From: CAZAYY01 sp964489525
GTDB taxonomy: Bacteria > Chloroflexota > Anaerolineae > Anaerolineales > JABWBV01
Length of the DNA: 49,129 nucleotides
Direction of reading: 5' to 3'
NCBI GenBank assembly: GCA_964489525.1
Contig: CAZAYY010000030.1
Coordinates: 1 to 49,129, forward strand
Shown here: piece by piece, positions 16,977-26,086 of the stretch
How the letters are laid out: the number at the start of each line of letters is the position of its first letter
Numbering within the stretch: position 1 is the first letter of the stretch
The notes under the pieces: generated by a model
The model's database searches: none
What the model was told of the DNA's origin: nothing
The model's input: the letters and a program-made list of their open reading frames with translations, nothing else
Made by a program: the position numbers and the translations under genes

Positions 16977-19900
16977 ATGCTTGTTGGAACCCAGCTCCTG
17001 AATCGCTACCGGATTGATGCCCAGCTTGGACAGGGAGGCATGGGCACGGTATACCAGGCACACGACACTTTGTTGGGCCGGGATGTAGCCGTTAAGGTCA
17101 TCAATAATTCCGGTTTAGGCACCGAAGGACGGGCACGACTGCTGCTCGAAGCCCAGGCAGCCGCAAGGCTCAACCACCCCAATATCATTACCGTTTACGA
17201 TGTGGGCGAAGCCGATGGCGTCCCTTTTATTATTATGGAACTCATCCAGGGCAGCAGCCTGCGCTCTGACCAGAAAATCAGCATCCCTGAAGTGCTCAAC
17301 CTGGGTAAACAGGTTGCCGGAGCCCTGGCACACGCCCACCAGGCCGGCATTATTCACCGCGATTTGAAACTGGAGAATGTTTTTGTCACTCCCACCGGAA
17401 CCGCCAAGCTGATGGATTTCGGCCTGGCACGCTCTGCAAATACCCCGCGGCACACGCAGGAAGGGGCGATTGTAGGGACTTTTGCCTATGTCGCCCCGGA
17501 ACTACTCATGGGCGAATCCGCTTCTCCCCAATCCGACCTGTATGCATTTGGAGTTATGCTTTACGAATTGGTCACCGGGCAGGCGCCTTTCAGTGGGGAA
17601 AACCTGATGGCAATCATCTCCCAACATCTACACACCACCCCTGTGCCCCCCAGCACCCACACCCCACAAATTCCACCCCGGCTCGAAAACCTGATTCTTA
17701 AACTGTTGGCGAAACAACCTGGTGATCGCCCGGCTTCCACCGAACTTGTTTTCCAGGAGCTTGAATCCATTACCGCAGGCGCTGCAGGCCCCCCCCAACA
17801 ACCTGCACAATCGCTTAACCGCGTGGTGCGCGGGCGAATGATCGCTCGGGATTTGGAGCTCAGGGAGGCCATCCGCACCTGGGAAAAAGCTGTGGCTGGA
17901 GAAAGCCAGGTGCTGCTCATTAGCGGGGAACCCGGCATTGGGAAAACCCGCCTCGTTCGCGAACTGCTCACCCATATTGAAATGAGCCTGGGTCTGGCCA
18001 CAATGGGCGAATGTTACGCCGAAGGCGGCCTGCCATACGCCCCAGTGGCTCAGGCCACCCGCCAGGTTTTCAAACACCCTGCCAGCAGCACCATAAACCT
18101 GCCACCGGTGGCTCTGGCGGATCTTGTTCAGTTCATCCCCGAAATCTCAGCCAGCCATCCAAATTTACCCACCAACCCCGTCCTGGAACCACTGGCAGAG
18201 CAGCAGCGCTTGTTTGAAAGTTTCTCCATGCTGTGTGATGATGTCACCCGGAAAACCCCGGTGTTGTTGGTGATTGATGACGCTCACTGGGCCGACAGTG
18301 GAACCCTGGGGCTGGTGCGCTACCTGGCGCGCCGGGCGCGCCGGGTTGGCATGCGCTTCATGTTGGTACTCACCTACCGCGAAGTCGAGCTGACCGAAGG
18401 TCGGGTTTTTAACGAAGTTCTCGCCGACCTGAACCGGGAACGCCTGGCCCAGCGTATCAAATTGGTGCGCTTTAATGCCGAACAAACCCGAGAACTGCTC
18501 CAGGTAATGCTGGCTGAAGAAATTAAAACCGACCTGGCAAACCATATACACCAGGAAACTGAAGGCAACCCCTTCTTTATTGAAGAAGTGTGCAAAACCC
18601 TCATCGAAGAAGGTCAGTTGTTTAGATCCAATGGTCATTGGCAGCAGCGGGATACTGCAGAAATTCGGGTTCCACAATCCATCCGGATCACGATTGAAAA
18701 CCGGATGGATAAGCTGCCGCCTGCCGCCCAGGATATCCTGCGCCTGGCGGCGATCGTGGGACGACGGTTTACCTTTAATATTTTGCGCAGCGCCGGCGAT
18801 TGGGACGAAGACACCCTCATTACTGGCCTGGAAGAAGCCATCTATGCTCAATTGATTTCAGAAACCAACCAGGCGGATGGGGGCACCTTTACCTTCGCCC
18901 ATGCGCTCATCCCAGCAACCCTCATCGAATCCATCAGCGGTTTACGCCGCCGGAGGCTGCACCGCCGGGTGGCCGTAGCGCTGGAGAAAATTTCGCCAAC
19001 CAGCTACGAAATCCTGGCTTTCCAGTATGCTGAAGCGGCAGATGAGCAGCAAGCCCTGTATTACTATCAAAAAGCTGCAGAACGCGCCCGTCAGGTCTAT
19101 GCCAATGAAGACGCCCTCCGCCTGCTCAGCGAAGCGATCGCGCTGCTGCCCCCAGACGACGCCCGCCAGTTTTCGGCGCTGGCAGCCCGTGCCGACTTGA
19201 ACTTTTTGCTGGGCCGGCGAGAAGCCCAGCGCGCCGACATTGACGCCTTACTTAAGCTTGCCGAACAGCTTAATGACGACCAGCTGCGTTGTGACGCCAA
19301 CCTTGCCCTGGCTGATTTTCACCAACTCACCGATGCAGACCTCGCTCCAGCTCAGATTGCCCTTACACTGGCACAAAAAACAGGCAATCTGGAAAGACAA
19401 GGAGGCGCTTTGCGCAGGTTGGCTCGCGCATATTTCACCCATGGCCATCTAAAAGAGGCTTTAGATCACGCCATCCAGGCAGTGGCGTGTTTCAAAGAAA
19501 CAGGTAATCTGCGGGAACTTGCAGCGGCGATGCAGGTCCATGTCATAATCAGCCGCAACCTGACACTGTTAAAAGAACTAAAAACCGATTCTGCCCTCAA
19601 AGTTATTGATGAATTTTTGAACCTGGCGCTCAAAATGAATGATAAACGCCTCGAAGGAATGGCGCTTCGGCAAAAAGCACTCGCCCATCTTCAGGTATTG
19701 GATCCCCAACCTGCGATTGCCCCAGCCCAAAAAGCCCTGGAACTGCTGCGCACTTCAGGGGACTATGTGGAAACCGTTTATGCCATGCGCGAAGTGGCGA
19801 ACTGCCATTTTTACCTGAATGATCGTACCCGGGCAATTGAGATTTTATATGAAATGTTGAAACTTTCCAGCAGCATCGGTTTCCAGGATGGCATTTCCAC

Positions 19901-20708
19901 CAGCCTTTCGAATCTTGTTGAAACCCTTTTTGCAGACCTACGGATTGAGGAATGCATGAAACTGTTGGAAGAACAGCTTGACCTGGCCCGAACCTCAAAA
20001 AACCCTCTGCTGCTGATGAATAACATCCGTTTGGTGGTCGGACCGCTGATGTATATTGGACGCGCCCAGGAGGCCATGGAACTTGAACTGGAGGCCCTCA
20101 CCCTGGCCGAACAGCAAAATATCCAGAATATCCAGGTAGAGGTATTTATCAACGTTGCATTTGCCCATTACCTGTTGGGTCATCCCGAGCAAGCGCTGGC
20201 ACACATCGACCGAGCTTATCAATTTGCCCAACAATACCGGACTCATTTTGATGTATACAGGGTGCTGCTTAACAAGGCGATCCTGGTGCTGCTGCTCAAA
20301 ACTCCCAATTTTCTTCAGGAAGCCCAGGAAGCCATCAATGAGGTGCTTCAAGGGTTTGACCCCTCCCAAAATCCAAACCAATTTCTAAGATACAGTGTCT
20401 ACAATGTACTTGCCCGGGTTCAATTTGCCCATCAGGATTATCTCAATGCCCTGGCCAACAGCCAGCTTGCCATTGACTTGCTGCCCAAACTGCCAATGGG
20501 CATCGCCACAGAAGACGCCCTTTTTGCCCATTCCCAAATCTTACAGGTGGCAGGCCACCTGGAAGAGGCGCGAGCCTACCTCCAAAAAGCCTATGACCGG
20601 ATCATGCAAGTAGCCGATGCCCTGGCATTTGACCCAGACATGCGCAGCGATTTCTTACAGCTGCCGGAAAACCGAAAAATCACCGCTGCCTGGCAGGCCT
20701 TGCAATAA
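16977..20708 (+). CDS. Ser/Thr protein kinase fused to AAA-type NTPase and TPR-like repeats
   Basis: A 1243-residue signalling protein. The kinase domain (about residues 1-270) has the glycine loop GQGGMG (18-23), the ATP lysine K40, HRD 127-129 and DFG from D147, all intact, so it is likely active. A STAND-like NTPase follows with Walker A G317-EPGIGKT324 and Walker B VIDDAH near 433. From about residue 680 to the end the sequence is helical with repeated TPR-like units. This is the PknK/LuxR-like sensor design, in which NTP hydrolysis and TPR binding gate kinase output. No transmembrane segment is seen. Targets and ligand are unknown. Confidence 0.9.
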   Translation: MLVGTQLLNRYRIDAQLGQGGMGTVYQAHDTLLGRDVAVKVINNSGLGTEGRARLLLEAQAAARLNHPNIITVYDVGEADGVPFIIMELIQGSSLRSDQKISIPEVLNLGKQVAGALAHAHQAGIIHRDLKLENVFVTPTGTAKLMDFGLARSANTPRHTQEGAIVGTFAYVAPELLMGESASPQSDLYAFGVMLYELVTGQAPFSGENLMAIISQHLHTTPVPPSTHTPQIPPRLENLILKLLAKQPGDRPASTELVFQELESITAGAAGPPQQPAQSLNRVVRGRMIARDLELREAIRTWEKAVAGESQVLLISGEPGIGKTRLVRELLTHIEMSLGLATMGECYAEGGLPYAPVAQATRQVFKHPASSTINLPPVALADLVQFIPEISASHPNLPTNPVLEPLAEQQRLFESFSMLCDDVTRKTPVLLVIDDAHWADSGTLGLVRYLARRARRVGMRFMLVLTYREVELTEGRVFNEVLADLNRERLAQRIKLVRFNAEQTRELLQVMLAEEIKTDLANHIHQETEGNPFFIEEVCKTLIEEGQLFRSNGHWQQRDTAEIRVPQSIRITIENRMDKLPPAAQDILRLAAIVGRRFTFNILRSAGDWDEDTLITGLEEAIYAQLISETNQADGGTFTFAHALIPATLIESISGLRRRRLHRRVAVALEKISPTSYEILAFQYAEAADEQQALYYYQKAAERARQVYANEDALRLLSEAIALLPPDDARQFSALAARADLNFLLGRREAQRADIDALLKLAEQLNDDQLRCDANLALADFHQLTDADLAPAQIALTLAQKTGNLERQGGALRRLARAYFTHGHLKEALDHAIQAVACFKETGNLRELAAAMQVHVIISRNLTLLKELKTDSALKVIDEFLNLALKMNDKRLEGMALRQKALAHLQVLDPQPAIAPAQKALELLRTSGDYVETVYAMREVANCHFYLNDRTRAIEILYEMLKLSSSIGFQDGISTSLSNLVETLFADLRIEECMKLLEEQLDLARTSKNPLLLMNNIRLVVGPLMYIGRAQEAMELELEALTLAEQQNIQNIQVEVFINVAFAHYLLGHPEQALAHIDRAYQFAQQYRTHFDVYRVLLNKAILVLLLKTPNFLQEAQEAINEVLQGFDPSQNPNQFLRYSVYNVLARVQFAHQDYLNALANSQLAIDLLPKLPMGIATEDALFAHSQILQVAGHLEEARAYLQKAYDRIMQVADALAFDPDMRSDFLQLPENRKITAAWQALQ

Positions 20709-20773
20709 GTGGTACATCTACCCGGCAGGCATTTTTCGTGGCGTACGCGATTTAGACTTGAGGATTCTCGAAA

Positions 20774-21121
20774 ATGCAATTTTCAAAAAATTTTTGGGAA
20801 GCCCTGGAAGGCCTGGTGGCCGCCAACGGCATGGTGATAGACCGGGCGGCACATACGGCTCACCCCCGCTTTACCGATAAAATCTACCCCCTGGATTACG
20901 GCTACATCCCCGGCACCAGCTCAGGCGATGGCGAGGGCATTGACGCCTGGCGCGGCAGCCTGCCTGAACCGACGCTGGCAGCAATTGTGTGCACGGTAGA
21001 CCAGGTCAAGCGTGATACAGAAATCAAACTGCTGCTGGGCTGCACGCCGCAAGAGTGTGCGCAGGTGCTGGCGTTTCACAATGACGGCTTCCAGTCGGCC
21101 ATTCTGGTCGAGCGGCCCTGA
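20774..21121 (+). CDS. Reduced inorganic pyrophosphatase-like protein
   Basis: The 115-residue protein contains a family I pyrophosphatase signature, YPLDYGYIPGTSSGDGEGID, which keeps two of the usual acidic metal ligands with E in place of D. Normal enzymes are about 170-180 residues with further conserved aspartates (DxxGxDxK). Here the downstream part reads KRDTEIKLLLGC and the chain ends early. It may be a degenerate or specialised homologue with low or altered activity. A GAGG site lies about 11 bases upstream. The aminotransferase gene converges on it with a 4-base gap. Confidence 0.75.
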   Translation: MQFSKNFWEALEGLVAANGMVIDRAAHTAHPRFTDKIYPLDYGYIPGTSSGDGEGIDAWRGSLPEPTLAAIVCTVDQVKRDTEIKLLLGCTPQECAQVLAFHNDGFQSAILVERP

Positions 21122-21125
21122 ATGC

Positions 21126-22010
21126 TCAAGGCAGCAGCCAGGCCGGGCGGCAGTTTTGCTCGATGAACTGCTGGTAGGCCGCCAGAAGCTGGGCAAAGAC
21201 CGGGCCGGGCTTTCCAGCGCCCACCAACTGGCTTCCGATTTGCACTGCGGGGACCAGCCCCCTACCGGCGGAGGTGATAAAAGCCTCAGAAACGCGGGGT
21301 AAAGCCTCAAGAGAAAGCGGTTCCAGCCGTACCGGTAGGCCCATTTCATTCGCCAGGTGCAGCACAATCCGCCGGGTGATGCCTTCCAGCACACCTTCCC
21401 CTGCGGTATACATCACCCCATCCAAAACTGCATAAAAATTCGAACTGGTGCCTTCCAGGATGCGCCCTTTTGCGTCCAGCAGCAGGTATTCGTACGCTCG
21501 CTGCTGGACCGATTCCAGGTAGGTGGTGCGGGCCTGGTAGTAACCGGCGGTTTTGGCCAGGGGGTTATCGCGGGCCAGCTCGGGGGCCAGGGCCAGCGTC
21601 ACCCCGTTTTGCAGTGCAGCAGGTGAGGGAGGTACCAGCGCTTGCAGGGCAACCAGCAGGCGGCCTGGCTGCGGAGCACGGGCAAGCGGGGCAGCGAGCA
21701 CATCCACCCGCACCCGCGATTCGGGCCAGGGGGCGGCATCCACCATTTTTTGCAGCGCAGGCAGCAGCAGCGGCCGCTCCACCCGCTCTGGCCAGCCCAA
21801 TATTCCCATAGATTGGTCCATCCGGTCGAGGTGCTCTTCCAGGTAAAGAAACTGGCTGTGCCCAAAGGTGCGAAAAACCGTATACACCCCCAGGGGAAGC
21901 CCATCATACAGGTGTTCAAAGCCCTGGGTGCCGGGTGCCACCGGCAGGCTGAACGCCCCAAGGGGGGTAACCATATACCAGAACAGGGGGGGAGAAGGGA
22001 GCGTTTGCAT
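21126..22010 (-). CDS. Class IV PLP-dependent aminotransferase
   Basis: A 294-residue enzyme of the branched-chain aminotransferase / aminodeoxychorismate lyase fold. The Schiff-base lysine is in NPLAKTAGYY, and EGTSSNFY and the GEGVLEGITRR stretch match the PLP phosphate-binding and substrate regions. Family members act on branched-chain amino acids, D-alanine or aminodeoxychorismate; sequence alone does not decide which. The ATG at 22010 overlaps the stop of the aldo/keto reductase gene by one base, so the two are co-transcribed with the reductase first. Confidence 0.88.
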   Translation of the reverse strand: MQTLPSPPLFWYMVTPLGAFSLPVAPGTQGFEHLYDGLPLGVYTVFRTFGHSQFLYLEEHLDRMDQSMGILGWPERVERPLLLPALQKMVDAAPWPESRVRVDVLAAPLARAPQPGRLLVALQALVPPSPAALQNGVTLALAPELARDNPLAKTAGYYQARTTYLESVQQRAYEYLLLDAKGRILEGTSSNFYAVLDGVMYTAGEGVLEGITRRIVLHLANEMGLPVRLEPLSLEALPRVSEAFITSAGRGLVPAVQIGSQLVGAGKPGPVFAQLLAAYQQFIEQNCRPAWLLP

Positions 22011-22984
22011 CAGGGTAAATCGGCACCGCGGCCGGCAACAAACAAAGTGTACCAGTCCTCCCGGCTCAGTTGAACTGAATCCGCAGCAGCGCTGGCGGCA
22101 ATCCGGTCTGGGCGGGTCGTGCCGATGACGGGTACGATGTGCGCCGGGTGGCGCAGCAGCCAGGCCAACGCAATAGCCTCTGGCGGGACCCGGTAAGTTT
22201 CGGCGAGTTTTGCCACAGCTGCAGCCGCCCGGCGAGTAGGTTCGCTGGCATTCGCAGGTGGGTTGAACAGCCGCCCCACCGCCACCGGCGACCAGGCCTG
22301 CACCTGGATATCGTTCAGCCGGCAGTAATCCAGGATACCGGTTGAAGCCGTGTAGGCATGCCCGGCCTGGTTGGCGATGATGCCATCGTTGGCCAGGTGG
22401 TTGTGAAGGATGTTCATCTCCAACTGGTTGACTACCAGGGGGAACGGCAGGTGCTTCTTCAGCAGTTCAATCTGCATGGGGGTGTGGTTGCTGACGCCAA
22501 AATAGCGCACCTTGCCTGCGGCGTGCAGCGCTTCGAAGGCGCGGGCCACCTCTTCAGGCTCCACCAATGGGTCCGGGCGGTGGAGCAGGAGAATATCCAC
22601 CACATCCGTCTGCAGCCGCCTCAGGCTGCCCTCCACAGAACGAACGATATGCTCATGGCTGAAATCATAGCGGGGCGGAAAATCCGGGGTGGGATCGCCG
22701 CGGAAAATGATGCCGCACTTGGTCTGGATAACCAGCTTCTGGCGCAGACCGGGACGCTGTTTTAAGAAAACACCGAAAGCTTCTTCAGATTTTCCCCGGC
22801 AGTAGATATCGGCGTGGTCAAAAAAATGGATACCCGCATCGAGAGCAGCCTGGATGGAAAGGGCTGCCTCGGCGGCCTGGGCAGAAGTCAAAGGATTGGT
22901 GTCCCAACTACCCCCAATCCCCATGCAGCCAAACGCAATTCGTGAGACACTTAAGTCGGTATTGGGAATTTTTTGCATTTGCAT
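22010..22984 (-). CDS. Aldo/keto reductase
   Basis: The 324-residue protein is an NADPH-dependent aldo/keto reductase of the YdhF-like group. The catalytic tetrad is visible: D in FFDHADIY, Y in the same segment, K in QTKCGI and H in LLLHRPDP. The C-terminal NADPH-binding part has VPVIGTTRPDRI. A strong AGGAGAG site precedes the ATG, and a second ATG two codons on is also possible. It is transcribed ahead of the class IV aminotransferase. The carbonyl substrate is unknown. Confidence 0.93.
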   Translation of the reverse strand: MQMQKIPNTDLSVSRIAFGCMGIGGSWDTNPLTSAQAAEAALSIQAALDAGIHFFDHADIYCRGKSEEAFGVFLKQRPGLRQKLVIQTKCGIIFRGDPTPDFPPRYDFSHEHIVRSVEGSLRRLQTDVVDILLLHRPDPLVEPEEVARAFEALHAAGKVRYFGVSNHTPMQIELLKKHLPFPLVVNQLEMNILHNHLANDGIIANQAGHAYTASTGILDYCRLNDIQVQAWSPVAVGRLFNPPANASEPTRRAAAAVAKLAETYRVPPEAIALAWLLRHPAHIVPVIGTTRPDRIAASAAADSVQLSREDWYTLFVAGRGADLP

Positions 22985-23162
22985 GGTTCTCTCCTGCGGC
23001 CTAAACAGCCCGGTGAATTAAACCTTACAGGGGCAGGCGGCTGGCAGAGTTTGCTGCCGCGACCTACCCCTGGAAAACTCAAAAGCAGAAAGAACAACCC
23101 ACCCATTCGACCCGTCCCAAGATTGGATCGGGGCCAGGGGGTGGGGGTAAGACCCTACAAAT

Positions 23163-23330
23163 TTACTTGATTTCAGGATCCGGATAAATCTGGCGCTTTT
23201 TAATCTTTTCTACCAATTTTTTGCGAGTGGCTGCGTCTTTGGCTTCCGCGAGGCGGGCTTTCAGCTTGCGCAGCTTGGCAACGCGGCGGCGGCGGCGGGT
23301 AATTTCTCGATCACGTTCAATACGGGACAT
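23163..23330 (-). CDS. Small highly basic protein, 55 residues
   Basis: A short gene below common length cut-offs. The protein begins MSRIERDREITRRRRR and ends RQIYPDPEIK. About half the residues are Lys, Arg or Glu and the middle is a predicted helix with heptad-like leucines. It has a strong AAGGAG site 5-6 bases before the ATG and a TATAAT upstream, which makes it a real gene in my view. Short Arg-rich proteins of this type (DUF6800-like, from memory) are widespread but of unknown function; nucleic-acid or ribosome binding is an inference from charge. It points away from the ABC importer operon. Confidence 0.75.
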   Translation of the reverse strand: MSRIERDREITRRRRRVAKLRKLKARLAEAKDAATRKKLVEKIKKRQIYPDPEIK

Positions 23331-23365
23331 ACAAACTCCTTGTGATTACGCAAAAGTGTGGAGAT

Positions 23366-23394
23366 ATTATAGCACCGCCTGAAGGGTCTGGAAA
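23366..23394 (-). promoter_or_regulatory. Promoter of the small basic protein gene
   Basis: Minus-strand TATAAT (23371-23366) with a 17-bp spacer to TTTCCA (23394-23389), a 4-of-6 match to the -35 consensus. It lies about 35 bases before the ATG at 23330. Confidence 0.6.
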
Positions 23395-23448
23395 GCAAAG
23401 AAAAGGAAGGTTCATGCAGATATTGTAAGAACCGTGCGGCGCTAATGG

Positions 23449-23477
23449 TTGAAATCAGAATGATAACGGAATATACT
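23449..23477 (+). promoter_or_regulatory. Promoter of the peptide-type ABC importer operon
   Basis: TTGAAA (23449-23454), a 17-bp spacer and TATACT (23472-23477), each one mismatch from consensus. The transcript leader to the ATG at 23645 would be about 160 bases. Confidence 0.65.
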
Positions 23478-23518
23478 TATTATGAAATCTACTCAACCAA
23501 GAAACGATTGAATCCCTG

Positions 23519-23588
23519 CTGCCCAGGCCAGGAACCAACCTGGGACGGGTTCCCCATCCCCTATTGGTTCCCATTGCCCGGCGGGCAG
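23519..23588 (+). other. Nested stems in the ABC importer leader
   Basis: CTGCCC (23519-23524) can pair with GGGCAG (23583-23588), enclosing GGAACCAA (23531-23538) with TTGGTTCC (23564-23571). This could be a regulatory leader hairpin or a decayed repeat; I cannot tell which. Confidence 0.35.
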
Positions 23589-23644
23589 GGGGGCTGAATG
23601 ATTTGGGAACAGATTGTTTCTTGAAAAACCCTAAGGAGAAAACC

Positions 23645-25165
23645 ATGCAAAAACAAACACAATGGCACCGCTGGATGGTTTGGGCTGTGCTCTTGGGAGT
23701 CGCAGTCTTTGCCCTGGCAGCATGCCAACCCAGCCCAGAAAGTTCGAACGCAGTGATGCGGGTGGCACTCAGCCCGGTGGTAAACCTCGACCCGATCGCC
23801 ATTTCCTCGGACAGTGAAGTGTTCCTGGCCAATCATGTCTACGATTACCTGGTAGATATTGACCCGGCTTCTCGCCCAATCCCCCGGCTGGCCCAGTCGT
23901 GGACCATCAGCCCGGATGGGAAAACCTATGTTTTCAAACTGGCTGAAGGGGTCACCTGGCACGATGGCACCGCATTCAGCGCAGAAGATGTGGTTTGGAC
24001 CTTTGACCGGCTGCGCAGCACAGAAGGCGCCCCTACCCAATCGCTGTATGCCAACATTGCCAGCATCAGCGCCAGTGGGGCGGCGGAAGTGACCTTCCAG
24101 CTTAAGGAAGCCAACCCGTTCTTTTTATATGACCTGAGCGACAACCACGCCCTGGTGCTCAAACAGGGCACCACAGACGCCGACCGGGCCTTCAACGGCA
24201 CCGGCCCGTTTAAAGTCCAGTCGTACCTGCCCGAAGACCGGGTCATCCTGGAGGCAAACCGGGATTATTTCATCGAAGGGCAGCCAGGGCTGGATGGGGT
24301 GGAAATTATCTTCTTCAGCGATGAAGGTGCCGCAGTGGAAGCGCTGCGCGGCGGGCAGGTGGACCTGGCCATGCGCATGTCGAGCGCCCTGTTTAACGGG
24401 TTGAAGGGAGAAGCCGGGTTGGTGGCCATTGACATTCCCACCAACGGTTTCGACCTGGTGCGCCTGCGCGCCGACCGGGCGCCGGGCAACGACCCACGGG
24501 TGATCGAAGCCTTTAAACTGGCCACTGACCGCAATGCCATCTTCCAGGTGGTGCAGCAGGGCTACGGCGCAGTGGGCAGCGACACCCCGATTGGCCCGTT
24601 GTACGGCGCTTACCACGCCAGCGACATCCAACCCCCGGCTCGCGACCCCGCCCGCGCCCGCCAGCTTTTGGAAGACGCCGGGTATAAAGATGGGCTGCAG
24701 TTAACCCTGCACGTGCCCGACTCCGGCAACCGCCCCAACCTGGCTGCTGTGCTTAAAGAGCAGTGGGCCGAAGCGGGTATCATGGTAGATATCAGCGTGG
24801 AGCCAGAAAGCGTTTACTACGGCGACAACGGCTGGTTGGAAGTCGATTTAGGCATCACCGGCTGGGGTTCGCGCCCCTACCCGCAGTACTATCTGAATGT
24901 GATGCTGGTTTCCGGTGCGGAATGGAACGAAGCCCACTTCTCAGACCCCGAATTCGACCGGCTGGCTGCACTGGCGGGCAGCACGCTGGATGAAGAAGAG
25001 CGGATTGAAACCTATCGCCAGATCCAGGCCCTGCTGGCTGAGCGCGGCCCGGTGATTATCCCTTACTATTTCGCCCAACTTGCGGTGGTTCGCGAGGGAT
25101 TTGAAGGGTTTGAACTAAAAGCCTTTGCCGGGCGCACCGACCTGCGGCCCGTCACCAAACCCTGA
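23645..25165 (+). CDS. Peptide/nickel-type ABC substrate-binding lipoprotein
   Basis: A 506-residue extracytoplasmic binding protein (SBP family 5, DppA/OppA type). The signal ends with the lipobox LAAC near residue 26. The fold signature FKLAEGVTWHDGTAFSAEDVVWTFDRL is present, as are GTGPFKVQSY and a C-terminal hinge region. I start at the ATG at 23645, with AAGGAGA 6-7 bases upstream; an earlier in-frame ATG at 23564 has none. It heads a four-gene importer operon. The ligand could be peptides, nickel or other solutes. Confidence 0.93.
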   Translation: MQKQTQWHRWMVWAVLLGVAVFALAACQPSPESSNAVMRVALSPVVNLDPIAISSDSEVFLANHVYDYLVDIDPASRPIPRLAQSWTISPDGKTYVFKLAEGVTWHDGTAFSAEDVVWTFDRLRSTEGAPTQSLYANIASISASGAAEVTFQLKEANPFFLYDLSDNHALVLKQGTTDADRAFNGTGPFKVQSYLPEDRVILEANRDYFIEGQPGLDGVEIIFFSDEGAAVEALRGGQVDLAMRMSSALFNGLKGEAGLVAIDIPTNGFDLVRLRADRAPGNDPRVIEAFKLATDRNAIFQVVQQGYGAVGSDTPIGPLYGAYHASDIQPPARDPARARQLLEDAGYKDGLQLTLHVPDSGNRPNLAAVLKEQWAEAGIMVDISVEPESVYYGDNGWLEVDLGITGWGSRPYPQYYLNVMLVSGAEWNEAHFSDPEFDRLAALAGSTLDEEERIETYRQIQALLAERGPVIIPYYFAQLAVVREGFEGFELKAFAGRTDLRPVTKP

Positions 25166-25195
25166 CCAACCGCCCACAGCCCGAAACCACCCGGC

Positions 25196-26086
25196 GTGCA
25201 AAACCCAAAAAACATCCAGGAAACTCCCCCACCTGTCGCGCTTGAACGCGGCGGGTGGGGGGTTTATTTCTCTCGAGCCGTTCGAGCGGGCGGCCTGCCG
25301 CAAATTGCCGGGGCGGTTATGCTTGGGCTGTTTTTGATGCTTGCACTCACAGGCCCGTTTTGGGTCCCGTTTGGCGAAAACCAACAAATCTATGAAAACG
25401 CCGGCCAGCCGCCATCTTCTCAACACTGGTTTGGCACCGACAACCTGGGGCGCGATGTATTCAGCCGGGTCGTGCTGGGTACTGGCGAAGTGCTGACCTA
25501 TGCGGGGTTGGGAACGGCCCTGGCCGTCGCCCTTGGGTTATTCCTGGGCATGGCAAGCGGTTATATTGGCGGGTGGTTTGATGAAGTGCTGATGCGCTTG
25601 TTTGACAGCCTGCTGTCCATCCCGGCCATGCTGCTGGCGCTGCTGATGCTGGGTGTCCTGGGCACCTCGGCTGCAGGCATCTGGCTGGTGCTGGCTGTGG
25701 TCTATACCCCAATTGTAGCCAGGGTTGTGCGTAGTGCCACCCTGGCCGTTAAACCGCGGGGCTTCGTGGAAGCGGCCCGTCTGCAGGGCGAACCAGCCCT
25801 GGCGGTGCTTCTGCGCGAAATTTTGCCGCATATCATCCCAACCCTGGTGGTTGAGGCAGCCCTGCGCTTTTCGTATGCCATTTTCCTGGCGGCCTCGCTG
25901 GGTTTCCTGGGCGTGGGCGTGCAGCCGCCCAGCCCAAATTGGGGGTTAATGGTCAGTGAGGCCCGGCCTTATGCCGACCCATACCCCTGGATGCTGTACT
26001 TCCCGGCAGCGGCAATTGCATTGTTGGTGATTGCCGCCAACCTGACCGCCGACGGTTTGCGCCGCTTCTTGCTGAGGGAAGGATGA
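25196..26086 (+). CDS. ABC importer permease, DppC-like
   Basis: A 296-residue permease with about six transmembrane segments and the inner-membrane BPD signature around EAARLQGEPALAVLLREILPHIIP (E-A-A, then G). The N-terminal OppC-type segment is present and GTDNLGRDVFSR is the classic DppC/OppC motif. The start is a GTG at 25196 without a clear ribosome binding site. It precedes the fused ATPase with an ATGA overlap. Confidence 0.9.
   Translation: MQNPKNIQETPPPVALERGGWGVYFSRAVRAGGLPQIAGAVMLGLFLMLALTGPFWVPFGENQQIYENAGQPPSSQHWFGTDNLGRDVFSRVVLGTGEVLTYAGLGTALAVALGLFLGMASGYIGGWFDEVLMRLFDSLLSIPAMLLALLMLGVLGTSAAGIWLVLAVVYTPIVARVVRSATLAVKPRGFVEAARLQGEPALAVLLREILPHIIPTLVVEAALRFSYAIFLAASLGFLGVGVQPPSPNWGLMVSEARPYADPYPWMLYFPAAAIALLVIAANLTADGLRRFLLREG

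Larger units (their letters stand above)
23331..23644. other. Intergenic region between small basic gene and ABC importer
   Basis: No gene is visible. It holds divergent promoters (minus-strand TATAAT at 23371-23366; plus-strand promoter 23449-23477) and a structured leader (23519-23588). Confidence 0.7.
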
